Source of the DNA: Bacteroides sp.
Lineage (GTDB): Bacteria > Bacteroidota > Bacteroidia > Bacteroidales > Muribaculaceae
NCBI GenBank assembly: GCA_014801815.1
Contig: JAAVDM010000063.1
Span: forward strand, 1-64,000
Reading direction: 5' to 3'
Length of the DNA stretch: 64,000 nt
Under the pieces are notes generated by a model. It was not told the origin of the DNA. It did not search any database and saw nothing but the letters and a program-made list of their open reading frames with translations. Positions 35,646 to 43,141 of the stretch are shown here, one piece after another. A program made the position numbers and the translations under genes. Each line of letters begins with the position of its first letter. Position 1 is the first letter of the stretch.

Positions 35646-36428
35646 ATGAACGAACTCATTTTAGTTACGCTTCTGCCATTTGTTGGCACTACTTTAGGTG
35701 CGGCTTGTGTCTTTTTGATGAAGAAAAGCATACCGTCTCTGTTACAGAAATCTCTTACCGGTTTTGCCGCCGGGGTAATGGTAGCGGCCTCCGTATGGTC
35801 GCTGCTGATTCCATCAATAGAAATGACAGGTAAAGAAGGGCTGGCAAGTATTCTGCCGGCGGTCATAGGCTTTTTTATCGGTATCTTTTTTCTACTTTCC
35901 CTCGATAATATCGTGCCTCACCAGCATATTGACAGCAAGCAGAGCGAGGGCCCGAAATCACATCTTTCGCGTACCGCCAAACTTGTGTTTGCAGTTACCA
36001 TTCATAATATCCCCGAAGGTATGGCTGTCGGTGTAGCTCTTGCAGCGGCTCTTGAAAATAATGCCTATATGCCTATGGCCGGAGCGTTTGCACTTGCATT
36101 AGGTATCGCTATTCAGAATTTTCCGGAGGGTGCTATTGTTTCGATGCCACTGCGCAGTGAAGGTAATTCACGAATGAAGTCATTTATTATGGGTACACTG
36201 AGTGGTGTTGTCGAACCTATAGGCACGGTTCTGACTATTATCCTTGCTTCGGTAGTGTTACCGATACTTCCCTATCTGTTGGCTTTCGCTGCCGGCGCCA
36301 TGCTTTATGTTGTGGTTGAGGAACTGATACCGGAAACCCAGGAAGGACGCCATTCCAATATGGGCACTATCGGCTTTGCCGTAGGCTTTATGCTGATGAT
36401 GGTACTCGACGTGCTGTTGTCGGCATGA
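35646..36428 (+). CDS. ZIP family metal transporter (ZupT-like)
   Basis: 260 aa, eight predicted membrane helices. ZIP proteins bring Zn2+ or other divalent metals into the cytoplasm. Seen: metal-site helix 4 HNIPEGMAVG at 120-129, helix 5 QNFPEGAIVS at 157-166, and EELIPET near 221-227 in helix 6. The DNIVPHQHIDSKQSEG loop near 87-102 is the His-bearing cytoplasmic loop. Single gene, divergent from the small secreted protein, followed by a strong hairpin. No Zur-type site is evident upstream. Confidence 0.92.
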   Translation: MNELILVTLLPFVGTTLGAACVFLMKKSIPSLLQKSLTGFAAGVMVAASVWSLLIPSIEMTGKEGLASILPAVIGFFIGIFFLLSLDNIVPHQHIDSKQSEGPKSHLSRTAKLVFAVTIHNIPEGMAVGVALAAALENNAYMPMAGAFALALGIAIQNFPEGAIVSMPLRSEGNSRMKSFIMGTLSGVVEPIGTVLTIILASVVLPILPYLLAFAAGAMLYVVVEELIPETQEGRHSNMGTIGFAVGFMLMMVLDVLLSA

Positions 36429-36444
36429 AGTATTCACTCCTTCT

Positions 36445-36498
36445 CTTTGACCTTTCAGTAGTGAGGCGATTCATCGCGTCACTACTGAAAGGTCAAAG
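36445..36498. terminator. Terminator hairpin after the ZIP gene
   Basis: A 20-bp perfect stem begins CTTTGACCTTTCAGTAGTGA; its complement ends at 36498. The loop is 14 nt. It starts 17 bp after the ZIP stop codon. Confidence 0.85.
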
Positions 36499-36630
36499 TT
36501 TATGATGTAAAATTAATGACGCCACATTCGTCAGAAAAGGAAATACATCTGAATCCGCTTTCTTCCGGGGCATTTTGTCTAAAAATTAGACAACTTAGCT
36601 CTTTTCTGTCGTGTTATAGAGAAAAAGTAC

Positions 36631-36638
36631 TATTTTTG
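36631..36638 (+). promoter_or_regulatory. -7 element for the 154-aa gene
   Basis: TATTTTTG fits TAnnTTTG and lies 33 bp before the ATG at 36671. A -33 TTTG is not evident. Confidence 0.45.
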
Positions 36639-36670
36639 TGTTTAAAATCCAAAATTAACATTTTTAGATT

Positions 36671-37135
36671 ATGGATATGATACGATTGTTCGGTAATAAG
36701 GTGTTTCTGCGGGTTACAGTATCAGTGTTCTTTTCTTTGTTTTGCCTAAGTTCTTTTGGAAAGTGTGAAGATAAGGTTAGAGAATTCTATGTTGAGTACA
36801 TGCAGAATGCAGGACGTAATCCTGAACTGAATGAGGCTTTGTGCGAGGCTCATATAACGTCGGAACTCAGAGTGCAATTAGGCAACTATATTGCGGCAAC
36901 CGATGTTGACCCTGTACTCCGTGCGCAGGACGTATGTGATTATGGCATTGAATCATTGTCAGTGACAGATTTATCCGACGACTGGTATATGGTGCGCTAT
37001 AAGTGGGACAGCAATAGCGAATACATTGAGATTCCTTTGAAGGCAAGCGAGTATGACGGTACGATGAAAATATCGTATATAACTCCTCTTTGGCTCGGCA
37101 ACCGTTATGGAGATATATTGCTCCGGAAAGAGTAA
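36671..37135 (+). CDS. Small secreted protein, DUF3828-like
   Basis: 154 aa. Signal peptide near 1-30 (FLRVTVSVFFSLFCLSSFG). The mature domain starts with CEDKVREFYVEYMQNA and has a hydrophobic beta core (DWYMVRYKWDSNSEYIEIPLKA) ending WLGNRYGDILLRKE, reminiscent of the DUF3828/NTF2-like small periplasmic proteins; the family match is tentative. It is followed after 28 bp by a 99-aa membrane protein, probably in the same transcript. Confidence 0.65.
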   Translation: MDMIRLFGNKVFLRVTVSVFFSLFCLSSFGKCEDKVREFYVEYMQNAGRNPELNEALCEAHITSELRVQLGNYIAATDVDPVLRAQDVCDYGIESLSVTDLSDDWYMVRYKWDSNSEYIEIPLKASEYDGTMKISYITPLWLGNRYGDILLRKE

Positions 37136-37163
37136 AGTTAATAACCACAAATTGAGATGAGGT

Positions 37164-37463
37164 ATGAGACGACATCTGGAAAAAAGAGAACAGCAACGTG
37201 CGGAACTTGAGAAGTTGTATCAGACATCGGCCAATTTACGACTTAAGTATTCTGCGTTAGGTGTTATGGCCATAGGTTTGGTTCTATTGCTGATAATGAT
37301 ATTTTGCGTTGATCATCTGTCATATACAACGGTACTGATTATGCGGGGTTGTGTCGGATTGTGTGCTATCGTATTTTTTATTTTGTGCGCAATATTGATA
37401 TACCGTGTCAACAGTTCCTACTGGCGTAACAGAAACACCGGAAAGAAATCCACATTGGAGTGA
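37164..37463 (+). CDS. Small two-helix membrane protein, unknown
   Basis: 99 aa. A charged N-terminal helix (MRRHLEKREQQRAELEKLYQ) precedes two membrane helices, LGVMAIGLVLLLIMIFCVDH (about 32-51) and IMRGCVGLCAIVFFILCAILIY (about 59-81), with a basic tail. I recognise no family. It sits between the 154-aa gene and a very strong terminator, so it is probably the second gene of a two-gene unit. Confidence 0.6.
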   Translation: MRRHLEKREQQRAELEKLYQTSANLRLKYSALGVMAIGLVLLLIMIFCVDHLSYTTVLIMRGCVGLCAIVFFILCAILIYRVNSSYWRNRNTGKKSTLE

Positions 37464-37478
37464 TATAAACCTAAGATG

Positions 37479-37537
37479 ACGAATAATAACTCCGGCGGCT
37501 GTACCTGTCAGGTACAGCCGCCGGAGTTATTATTCGT
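37479..37537. terminator. Very strong bidirectional terminator
   Basis: A perfect 29-bp inverted repeat around one base: ACGAATAATAACTCCGGCGG begins the left arm (37479-37507), and its exact complement fills 37509-37537. The A/T-rich outer part gives a U tract on either strand. It separates the convergent 99-aa gene and the isochorismatase-like gene. Confidence 0.92.
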
Positions 37538-37566
37538 TGCTTTATATGGTAAATAAGCTGTAAGAT

Positions 37567-38166
37567 TTATTCATTCATAATCTCCGATGACGGGATACAA
37601 GGTATACCCATATTGCGGAGGTCGTAGATATTGGCGTTGGCTACTTCCTCAGTCGCTGCCGAGCAGCAGTCGGTCACTACAATGGTGTTGTAATCAAGAC
37701 CCATTGAGTCGACGGCTGTTGAGCGCACACAATTCGGGTATTGTGTACCGGTCAGATAGACATTCTTTGCACCGAGACCGCGAAGGATTATATCGAGGTC
37801 AGTACCGAAAAAGGCGCTGAAACGCTGTTTTGTCACGGTTATATCACCGGGCTGCGGAGCAATCTCGTCGGGTATGGCCGCACCTTTGGTACCAGCGATA
37901 CAGAACGGCTGACCCTCCTCGAAGAAGTGGCGGCGGAACAGTTCGGCGTCTATGCCCGACGGACGATGAATACGGTAAATGTAGATTACAGCCCAGTTGT
38001 TGGCACGACCGAAATCAAGGAATTTCTTTATTGCCGGCAGAGTAGCGTAGGCACCTTCCACTCTCATCGGTGAGCCGGGGAGAACAAAATCATTCTCCAT
38101 ATCAATAACCAATATCACATTCTCGGCATGGGTAAGCATACCGTCAATTTTCTTAGTTGTATTCAT
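37567..38166 (-). CDS. Isochorismatase-family cysteine hydrolase
   Basis: 199 aa. Hydrolases of this fold (nicotinamidase, carbamoylase and relatives) use an Asp-Lys-Cys triad. Seen: D22 in VILVIDMENDF, K113 in VTKQRFSAFFGTDLD, and C146 in YLTGTQYPNCVRSTA with the preceding non-proline cis-peptide-like GTQ. The metal-ligand pattern of nicotinamidase (DxHxxxH) is not obvious, so an amide hydrolase of unknown substrate is the safer call. Single gene between a strong terminator and a long intergenic stretch. Confidence 0.88.
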   Translation of the reverse strand: MNTTKKIDGMLTHAENVILVIDMENDFVLPGSPMRVEGAYATLPAIKKFLDFGRANNWAVIYIYRIHRPSGIDAELFRRHFFEEGQPFCIAGTKGAAIPDEIAPQPGDITVTKQRFSAFFGTDLDIILRGLGAKNVYLTGTQYPNCVRSTAVDSMGLDYNTIVVTDCCSAATEEVANANIYDLRNMGIPCIPSSEIMNE

Positions 38167-38421
38167 AATTAATTATTTACTTCGATATTATAACGGTATG
38201 TCGGTTCTATAAGTTTGAAGCCATTAATTCGGTTGTCACTCTATAACTACCGCTCGTCACTTATTTCTGAACACGAAATAGAAGCGGGAGTCTGTCAAAT
38301 TAAATCTTTTCACTCACTTGAAGAGTCTTTCGGGTGAATGAAAGTTAAATTCAGACACTATCTACGAATTTTGTGAAAATAATGAGGTGTTTTGTGTAAC
38401 ATGTGAAACTGAAACTGTTTG

Positions 38422-38429
38422 TAACTTTG
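38422..38429 (+). promoter_or_regulatory. -7 element for the flavodoxin gene
   Basis: TAACTTTG fits TAnnTTTG 21 bp before the ATG at 38451, which begins an in-phase lipoprotein signal peptide. This supports translation starting at 38451 and not at 38515. Confidence 0.5.
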
Positions 38430-38450
38430 CAATAGAAAAAATTATTATAT

Positions 38451-39138
38451 ATGACAGGAAGATTAGTCACAGTATTTATGATGATAATGATTTCCGTGTT
38501 GTTCACGACTTCATGTGCATCAAATACTGAAAAAAAACAATGAAAAACAATCGAAGGATAAAATGAAAACGGAAGAAAAAACATCGCAGCCGGTCACTAA
38601 TGACGATGCAAAGAAATTAGTCGTGTTCTTCTCTCACACCGGAGAGAATTATAATGTAGGTTATATCGAAAAAGGTAACACGCATATCATAGCTGATATG
38701 ATTGCAGATGCTACCGGTGCCGACAGTTTTGAGATAATACCGGAGAAGGGCTATCCGAAAGACAGCTACGATGAATGTATCGAAATTGCAAAGCGTGAGC
38801 TTCACGCCAATGCTCGTCCTGCCGTCAAGGGAGATGTGAATGTCGAAGATTATGATGTTATATTTATCGGTTATCCGCAGTGGTGGGGCGAACCGCCTAT
38901 GTGTGTCTATACTTTTATAGAGAAGCATGACTGGACCGGTAAGACCGTAATTCCTTTTGTGACTCACGAAGGCAGCGGTATGGGCGGTACTGACCGTAGA
39001 ATCGCTACTTCATGCAAGGGCGCTGATGTAGCTGTCGGCAAAGGACTTGCCGTACAGGGTAAAACAGCGCAGGAGAATCAGCCGGCTGCCCGTAAGAGTG
39101 TAAAACGCTGGCTTGAAGGTCTCGGTATGAAGAAGTAA
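38451..39138 (+). pseudogene. Flavodoxin with lipoprotein signal peptide out of frame at an A8 run
   Basis: From ATG 38451 the frame encodes a lipoprotein signal peptide (MTGRLVTVFMMIMISVLFTT then SCASNTEKKQ) and stops at TGA after the run of eight A at 38530-38537. With seven A the frame would run on as NTEKNNEKQSKDK into the flavodoxin domain, which is intact: KKLVVFFSHTGENYNVG (FMN phosphate loop), then IGYPQWWGEPP and FVTHEGSG, to KRWLEGLGMKK. As the sequence stands, a protein could start at 38515 or 38563 and be cytosolic (about 190-207 aa). Real decay, slippage-controlled export, or a sequencing error are all open. Flavodoxins carry electrons on FMN. The aldo/keto reductase follows after 29 bp. 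Confidence 0.75.
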
Positions 39139-39167
39139 ATGTGATGAACTTATAAAAACGGAAAGAT

Positions 39168-40007
39168 ATGGAAAAAGTAATTTTGAATAATGGTGTTGAA
39201 ATGCCGATTATCGGCTATGGTGTATATCAGGTTGATCCGGCTGAGTGTGAACGTTGCGTAAGCGATGCTCTGAAAGTCGGCTACCGTATGATAGATACTG
39301 CACAGGCTTATCATAATGAGGAGGGTGTCGGTGCCGCCGTAAAGAAAAGCGGTATTGCCCGTGAGGATCTGTTCCTTGTATCGAAGGTGTGGATATCCAA
39401 CTATGGTTATGAGAAAGCCAAAGCCTCTATTGACGAGAGCCTGTGCAAACTTGGTACCGATTATATAGATCTCATGCTGCTTCACCAGCCGTTCTGCGAC
39501 CGTTATGGTGCATACCGTGCTCTTGAGGAGGCTTATAAGGCCGGTAAACTCCGTGCTATCGGTGTGAGCAACTTCTATCCTGACCATTTTATTGATTTTG
39601 CCAGCAATGTTGAAGTTGTGCCGGCTGTCAATCAGGTAGAGACTCACGTATTCGACCAGCAGATAGAGGCTCAGAAGATAATGAAGGAATTTGGTACACA
39701 CACTATGTCGTGGGGCCCGCTTGCTGAGGGTCGTAACAACTTCTTCACTAATCCTCTGCTTGAAGAAATCGGCAAAAAGTACGGCAAGAGCGTAGCACAG
39801 GTAGCTCTCCGCTGGCTTACTCAGCGCGACATAATCATCATTCCGAAGTCAGTACATACTGAACGTATGGAACAGAATCTCAACATATTTGATTTTACTC
39901 TCAGTGACGAGGATATGGCTGCTATAGCAACCCTCGACACTACCAAGAGCCTCTTCTTTGATCACCATGACCCTGAGGTGGTGAAGATGTTCATGGGCTG
40001 GAGATAA
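39168..40007 (+). CDS. Aldo/keto reductase
   Basis: 279 aa, NADPH-dependent (alpha/beta)8 barrel of the AKR5/2,5-diketo-D-gluconate reductase type. Seen: tetrad D43 (MIDTAQAY), Y48, K73 (LVSKVWI) and H106 (LMLLHQPF); cofactor segment IIIIPKSVHTERMEQNL near 225-241. Start ATG 39168 lies 29 bp after the flavodoxin stop, so the two are probably an operon; AraC genes on the opposite strand follow. The substrate is not known. Confidence 0.92.
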   Translation: MEKVILNNGVEMPIIGYGVYQVDPAECERCVSDALKVGYRMIDTAQAYHNEEGVGAAVKKSGIAREDLFLVSKVWISNYGYEKAKASIDESLCKLGTDYIDLMLLHQPFCDRYGAYRALEEAYKAGKLRAIGVSNFYPDHFIDFASNVEVVPAVNQVETHVFDQQIEAQKIMKEFGTHTMSWGPLAEGRNNFFTNPLLEEIGKKYGKSVAQVALRWLTQRDIIIIPKSVHTERMEQNLNIFDFTLSDEDMAAIATLDTTKSLFFDHHDPEVVKMFMGWR

Positions 40008-40025
40008 TCAGGATAAAATCGAAGT

Positions 40026-40061
40026 TAAGTAGCTCTTAAAAATATTTTTAAGAGCTACTTA
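40026..40061. repeat. Perfect 36-bp palindrome made of two MITE ends
   Basis: Begins TAAGTAGCTCTTAAAAAT and continues with its exact complement, so two terminal repeats of the MITE-like family are joined with no interior. It lies 18 bp after the aldo/keto reductase stop and 4 bp before the convergent AraC gene's end; it can act as a bidirectional terminator. Confidence 0.85.
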
Positions 40062-40065
40062 TTTA

Positions 40066-40899
40066 TTAATCTTCGCTTTGGATACCGACAGTACGGAATC
40101 TGGCCGGTGACATACCGATATGCTTCTGGCAGTATCGGCTGAAGTAGCTCAGAGAAGTAAACTGCATCTCATCGGCAATCTGTGTTATGGAGAGACTGTC
40201 ATCTTTAAGGTATTCGATAATGATATTGGCGGCAGCACGATTTATGTGGGCTGATGCACTTTTACCTGTGATGCGTTTGATTGTGTCTGAGAGATATTTG
40301 GGAGTAACATTAAGCTGTTCGGCATAACCGGCTACTTCGCGTTGTGTCTTGGGACGTCCGGCTTCGATGAGCATAAAGAACTGCGATGTGATGTAGCCGA
40401 CTCTGTCGGTAGTGAGTACACCGGAATTACAGCGGGCATGAAAATTGAAGATATCGTAAACCATAGTCTGAAGAACACTGCCTATCATTTCTGTATAGAA
40501 ACGGTGTTCAGTGTCGTCAATGCGTCGCCGTATATTGGCAAGGTCAATACTGAAAGTCTTTGCTTCTGCCTCGCTTACATCAATTATAGGATTTGAAAAC
40601 AAACTCACACATCCCTGAATAGAGTAGTTGTTTGCCGGTAACAGATTATGCAGGAACTTGTCGGGGGCAGCAATATACTCACAGCTGAAGTTGTCCGACT
40701 TGTAGACGAATCTTGCATGTTGAGGTTGTGACAATATGGCTATCTGTCCCTTTTTAATTGGAAAAGTCTGCTCATTAAAGGATAGAATACCTTCTCCGTC
40801 AAGACACAGCAGATGAACCACACAGTCATAAAATGCCGGTGAGTTTATCTGTTCCTCGTCTGTGGAGTAAATTATGTATTGGTGTAAACTTGAATCCAT
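40066..40899 (-). CDS. AraC family transcriptional regulator
   Basis: 277 aa. N-terminal cupin-like sensing domain (to about 160; LSFNEQTFPIKKGQIAILS) and a C-terminal pair of HTH motifs (GKSASAHINRAAANIIIEYL; ITQIADEMQFTSLSYFSRYCQKHIGMSPARFR). Likely regulates the neighbouring flavodoxin/aldo-keto reductase pair, which is convergent (inference). A promoter at 40905-40936 would give almost no leader. Confidence 0.87.
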   Translation of the reverse strand: MDSSLHQYIIYSTDEEQINSPAFYDCVVHLLCLDGEGILSFNEQTFPIKKGQIAILSQPQHARFVYKSDNFSCEYIAAPDKFLHNLLPANNYSIQGCVSLFSNPIIDVSEAEAKTFSIDLANIRRRIDDTEHRFYTEMIGSVLQTMVYDIFNFHARCNSGVLTTDRVGYITSQFFMLIEAGRPKTQREVAGYAEQLNVTPKYLSDTIKRITGKSASAHINRAAANIIIEYLKDDSLSITQIADEMQFTSLSYFSRYCQKHIGMSPARFRTVGIQSED

Positions 40900-40904
40900 A
40901 ATGA

Positions 40905-40936
40905 CAAAATTAATTTTTCAACATAATGTGCCAATT
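40905..40936 (-). promoter_or_regulatory. Promoter of the first AraC gene
   Basis: Minus strand: -7 TAATTTTG (40912-40905) with a weak -33 near 40936-40933 (AATTGG region). The start point would fall on or very near the ATG at 40899, so the mRNA may be leaderless, or the true start codon is further in. Confidence 0.45.
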
Positions 40937-40962
40937 CGTTTGGTGCTTGCAGCTCTCCTGAT

Positions 40963-41868
40963 TCAGCCGCTTTTCTGAGTACGGTATTGTTTAGGACTTA
41001 TTCCGACTATGTTACGGAACAGACGTGTGAAATGCTGGGGATATTGAAAACCGAGGCTGTAGGCTATCTCACTGATACTTTTACTTTGAGCCAAAAGACG
41101 TTCTTTAGCAAGTTCGATAATTTTGGACTGAATATATTCCTTTGCATTCCTCCCGGTTTCTTTTTTAATCAGGTCTCCGAAATAGTTGGGCGACAGACAA
41201 AGCTGAGAAGCACACCATCGGACGGTCGGCAATCCTTCGGTTAAAGGACGCGAACTGTTGATATAATTGTCGATCAGTTCCTCAAACCTGGCGAGAACAT
41301 CACTATGTGCCGCTTCGCGGGTTATGAACTGACGTTCATAGAAGCGCAGGCAGTAATTGAGGAGGAGTTCGATGTTGGTGGCAATCAGCCGACGGCTAAG
41401 TCGGTCAATTGAATGTCTGAGTTCCATTGATATCTTGTTCAGACAGTCAAGGAATATAACACGTTCCTGTTCGGAGAGATGCAGGGCTTCATTGACATTG
41501 TATGAAAAGAAAGAATACTCTTTGATCCCTCTGCCGAGTGAGGTGCCGTGTATAAGCTCTGTGTCGAAACACAATGCCCAGCCCTTTGGCTGAAATTCCT
41601 CGCCATTATCTTCGATACCTATTACCTGACCGGGTGCAAGACAGATTACCGAGCCTTTCCGGTAGTCATATTTACCGCGTCCATAGAGGATTTCGCAGTT
41701 GACTTCGTCTTTAAGATATATGGTATAGAAACTGAATGTATGCCTCAGATGGTGCATCGGTTTTGCTTTTGACAAGTCGATTACACTTACGAGGGGATGC
41801 AAAGTTTCCACTCCCAGCATATCATTATACTCGGTTACGGTTACGATATTCAATAGTTTCTCTGCCAT
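40963..41868 (-). CDS. AraC family transcriptional regulator
   Basis: 301 aa. N-terminal ligand domain with YDYRKGSVICLAPGQVIG near 86-103, and a C-terminal double HTH (NYFGDLIKKETGRNAKEYIQ; ISEIAYSLGFQYPQHFTRLFRNIVGISPKQYR). Divergent from the SDR gene; the 150-bp gap holds promoters for both, so control of the SDR or the downstream iron-sulfur/Tat genes is likely (inference). Confidence 0.88.
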   Translation of the reverse strand: MAEKLLNIVTVTEYNDMLGVETLHPLVSVIDLSKAKPMHHLRHTFSFYTIYLKDEVNCEILYGRGKYDYRKGSVICLAPGQVIGIEDNGEEFQPKGWALCFDTELIHGTSLGRGIKEYSFFSYNVNEALHLSEQERVIFLDCLNKISMELRHSIDRLSRRLIATNIELLLNYCLRFYERQFITREAAHSDVLARFEELIDNYINSSRPLTEGLPTVRWCASQLCLSPNYFGDLIKKETGRNAKEYIQSKIIELAKERLLAQSKSISEIAYSLGFQYPQHFTRLFRNIVGISPKQYRTQKSG

Positions 41869-41888
41869 AGATTAAATATTTGCACATA

Positions 41889-41896
41889 CAAATTTA
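41889..41896 (-). promoter_or_regulatory. -7 element for the second AraC gene
   Basis: TAAATTTG on the minus strand, 21 bp before the ATG at 41868. No clear -33. Confidence 0.45.
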
Positions 41897-41993
41897 CGGA
41901 ATTTCTCTTGCTTGCGTACACCGGTATTAAAAGTTCGGTAACATTGGTAAAAGAATCGGTAATTTCTGCACAGCTTCTATTTAATGTATAAGT

Positions 41994-42001
41994 TAACTTT
42001 G
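41994..42001 (+). promoter_or_regulatory. -7 element for the SDR gene
   Basis: TAACTTTG, 16 bp before the ATG at 42018. The leader would be about 10 nt. No clear -33 TTTG. Confidence 0.5.
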
Positions 42002-42017
42002 CATAAAAACTTTGATT

Positions 42018-42851
42018 ATGAAGAAAGAAGTAATGATACTGACCGGTGCCGGTCAGATAGGTATGGCTATAGCACGCCGTATGGGTTACGGTATGAAGAT
42101 TGTTATAGGTGACAAGAACATTAAGAATGCCGAAGCAATAGCCGATATAATGAATAAAGCAGGTTTCGACTGTGTTGCGGTCGAAACGGATCTTTCAAGT
42201 CGTGATTCAATCCTTAATATTATTGCCGAAGCGCAGAGGTACGGTGATATAACGATGCTTGTCAATGCTGCCGGTGTGTCACCCTCACAGGCACCTGTGG
42301 AAGCCATCCTTAAAGTTGACCTTTACGGTACTGCCGTGTTACTTGAGGAAGTCGGTAAAGTTATCGCCGAAGGAGGTACAGGTGTGACGATCTCCAGTCA
42401 GTCAGGTCACCGTATGCCGGCACTTACACCCGAACAGGACCGTCTGCTTGCTATGACTCCGCCTGATGAGTTGCTTTCTCTGCCTATGCTTCAGCCTGAG
42501 AATATCGAAAACACGCTTCATGCCTATCAGATGGCGAAGCGCTGTAACGTGAAACGTGTCATGGCCGAGGCTGTGAAGTGGGGAGAGCGTGGCGCACGTA
42601 TCAATTCTATCTCACCCGGTATAATAGTCACTCCGCTGGCTATTGATGAGTTTAACGGCCCGCGTGGTGATTTCTACAAGAATATGTTTGCGAAGTGCCC
42701 TGCAGGCCGTCCCGGTACAGCCGATGAGGTAGCCAATGTGGCCGAACTTCTTATGCGTCCGCAGGGAGCTTTCATAACCGGCTCCGACTTCCTTATTGAC
42801 GGTGGTGCGACAGCTTCGTTCTTCTACGGTCCTCTACAGCCCGAACAGTAA
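42018..42851 (+). CDS. Short-chain dehydrogenase/reductase
   Basis: 277 aa from ATG 42018. Rossmann fold using NAD(P). Seen: TGAGQIGMAIA at 9-19, a variant of TGxxxGIG; DLSS near 60 and NAAG near 86; catalytic S (TISSQSGH), and YQMAKRC for the YxxxK pair; C-terminal FITGSDFLIDGG. A long insert (PALTPEQDRLLAMTPPDELLSLPML) between S and Y is unusual and may form a lid for the substrate. Substrate unknown. It is the first gene after the divergent AraC promoter region and has its own terminator at 42910. Confidence 0.9.
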   Translation: MKKEVMILTGAGQIGMAIARRMGYGMKIVIGDKNIKNAEAIADIMNKAGFDCVAVETDLSSRDSILNIIAEAQRYGDITMLVNAAGVSPSQAPVEAILKVDLYGTAVLLEEVGKVIAEGGTGVTISSQSGHRMPALTPEQDRLLAMTPPDELLSLPMLQPENIENTLHAYQMAKRCNVKRVMAEAVKWGERGARINSISPGIIVTPLAIDEFNGPRGDFYKNMFAKCPAGRPGTADEVANVAELLMRPQGAFITGSDFLIDGGATASFFYGPLQPEQ

Positions 42852-42878
42852 ATTATTAAGAAATATAAAGTATACTCG

Positions 42879-42893
42879 TTTAAGAGTTACTTA
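42879..42893. repeat. Solo MITE end (degenerate)
   Basis: TTTAAGAGTTACTTA matches the right end of the family with one change. A left end, TAAGTAGCTCTTAAATTAA, lies at 42963-42981 on the other side of the SDR terminator, so the two may be the remains of one element. Confidence 0.5.
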
Positions 42894-42909
42894 GAACGAT
42901 TTAACTGAT

Positions 42910-42941
42910 AAAGCCAACCTAAATCAATAGGTTGGCTTTTT
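42910..42941 (+). terminator. Rho-independent terminator of the SDR gene
   Basis: AAAGCCAACCT pairs with AGGTTGGCTTT (11 bp, 8-nt loop) followed by T residues, 58 bp after the stop. Confidence 0.9.
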
Positions 42942-43043
42942 AATGTAAGTTGGAATGGAAGATAAGTAGCTCTTAAATTAAATTAGACCAAACACGGCTT
43001 CTTCGTATGTTCGGTAATTATGGTAAAAAAAACCGTATTTTGC

Positions 43044-43077
43044 TTTGTGTGCTTTACAATCATTTGTAGTAAATTTG
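43044..43077 (+). promoter_or_regulatory. Promoter of the iron-sulfur/Tat operon
   Basis: -33 TTTG at 43044-43047, a 22-nt spacer (slightly long), -7 TAAATTTG at 43070-43077. The leader to ATG 43142 would be about 58 nt. Confidence 0.5.
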
Positions 43078-43141
43078 TATTTTGAATAATCAGCCATAAA
43101 CCAAAGCCGCCTTGCGGAATAACCTAACATTTAGTCGTAAT

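Noticed and set aside
43112..43141. TTG start extending the polyferredoxin by ten residues
   Set aside because: The added residues are polar and unlike the family start; ATG 43142 gives MKTIRQ followed directly by the first membrane helix.
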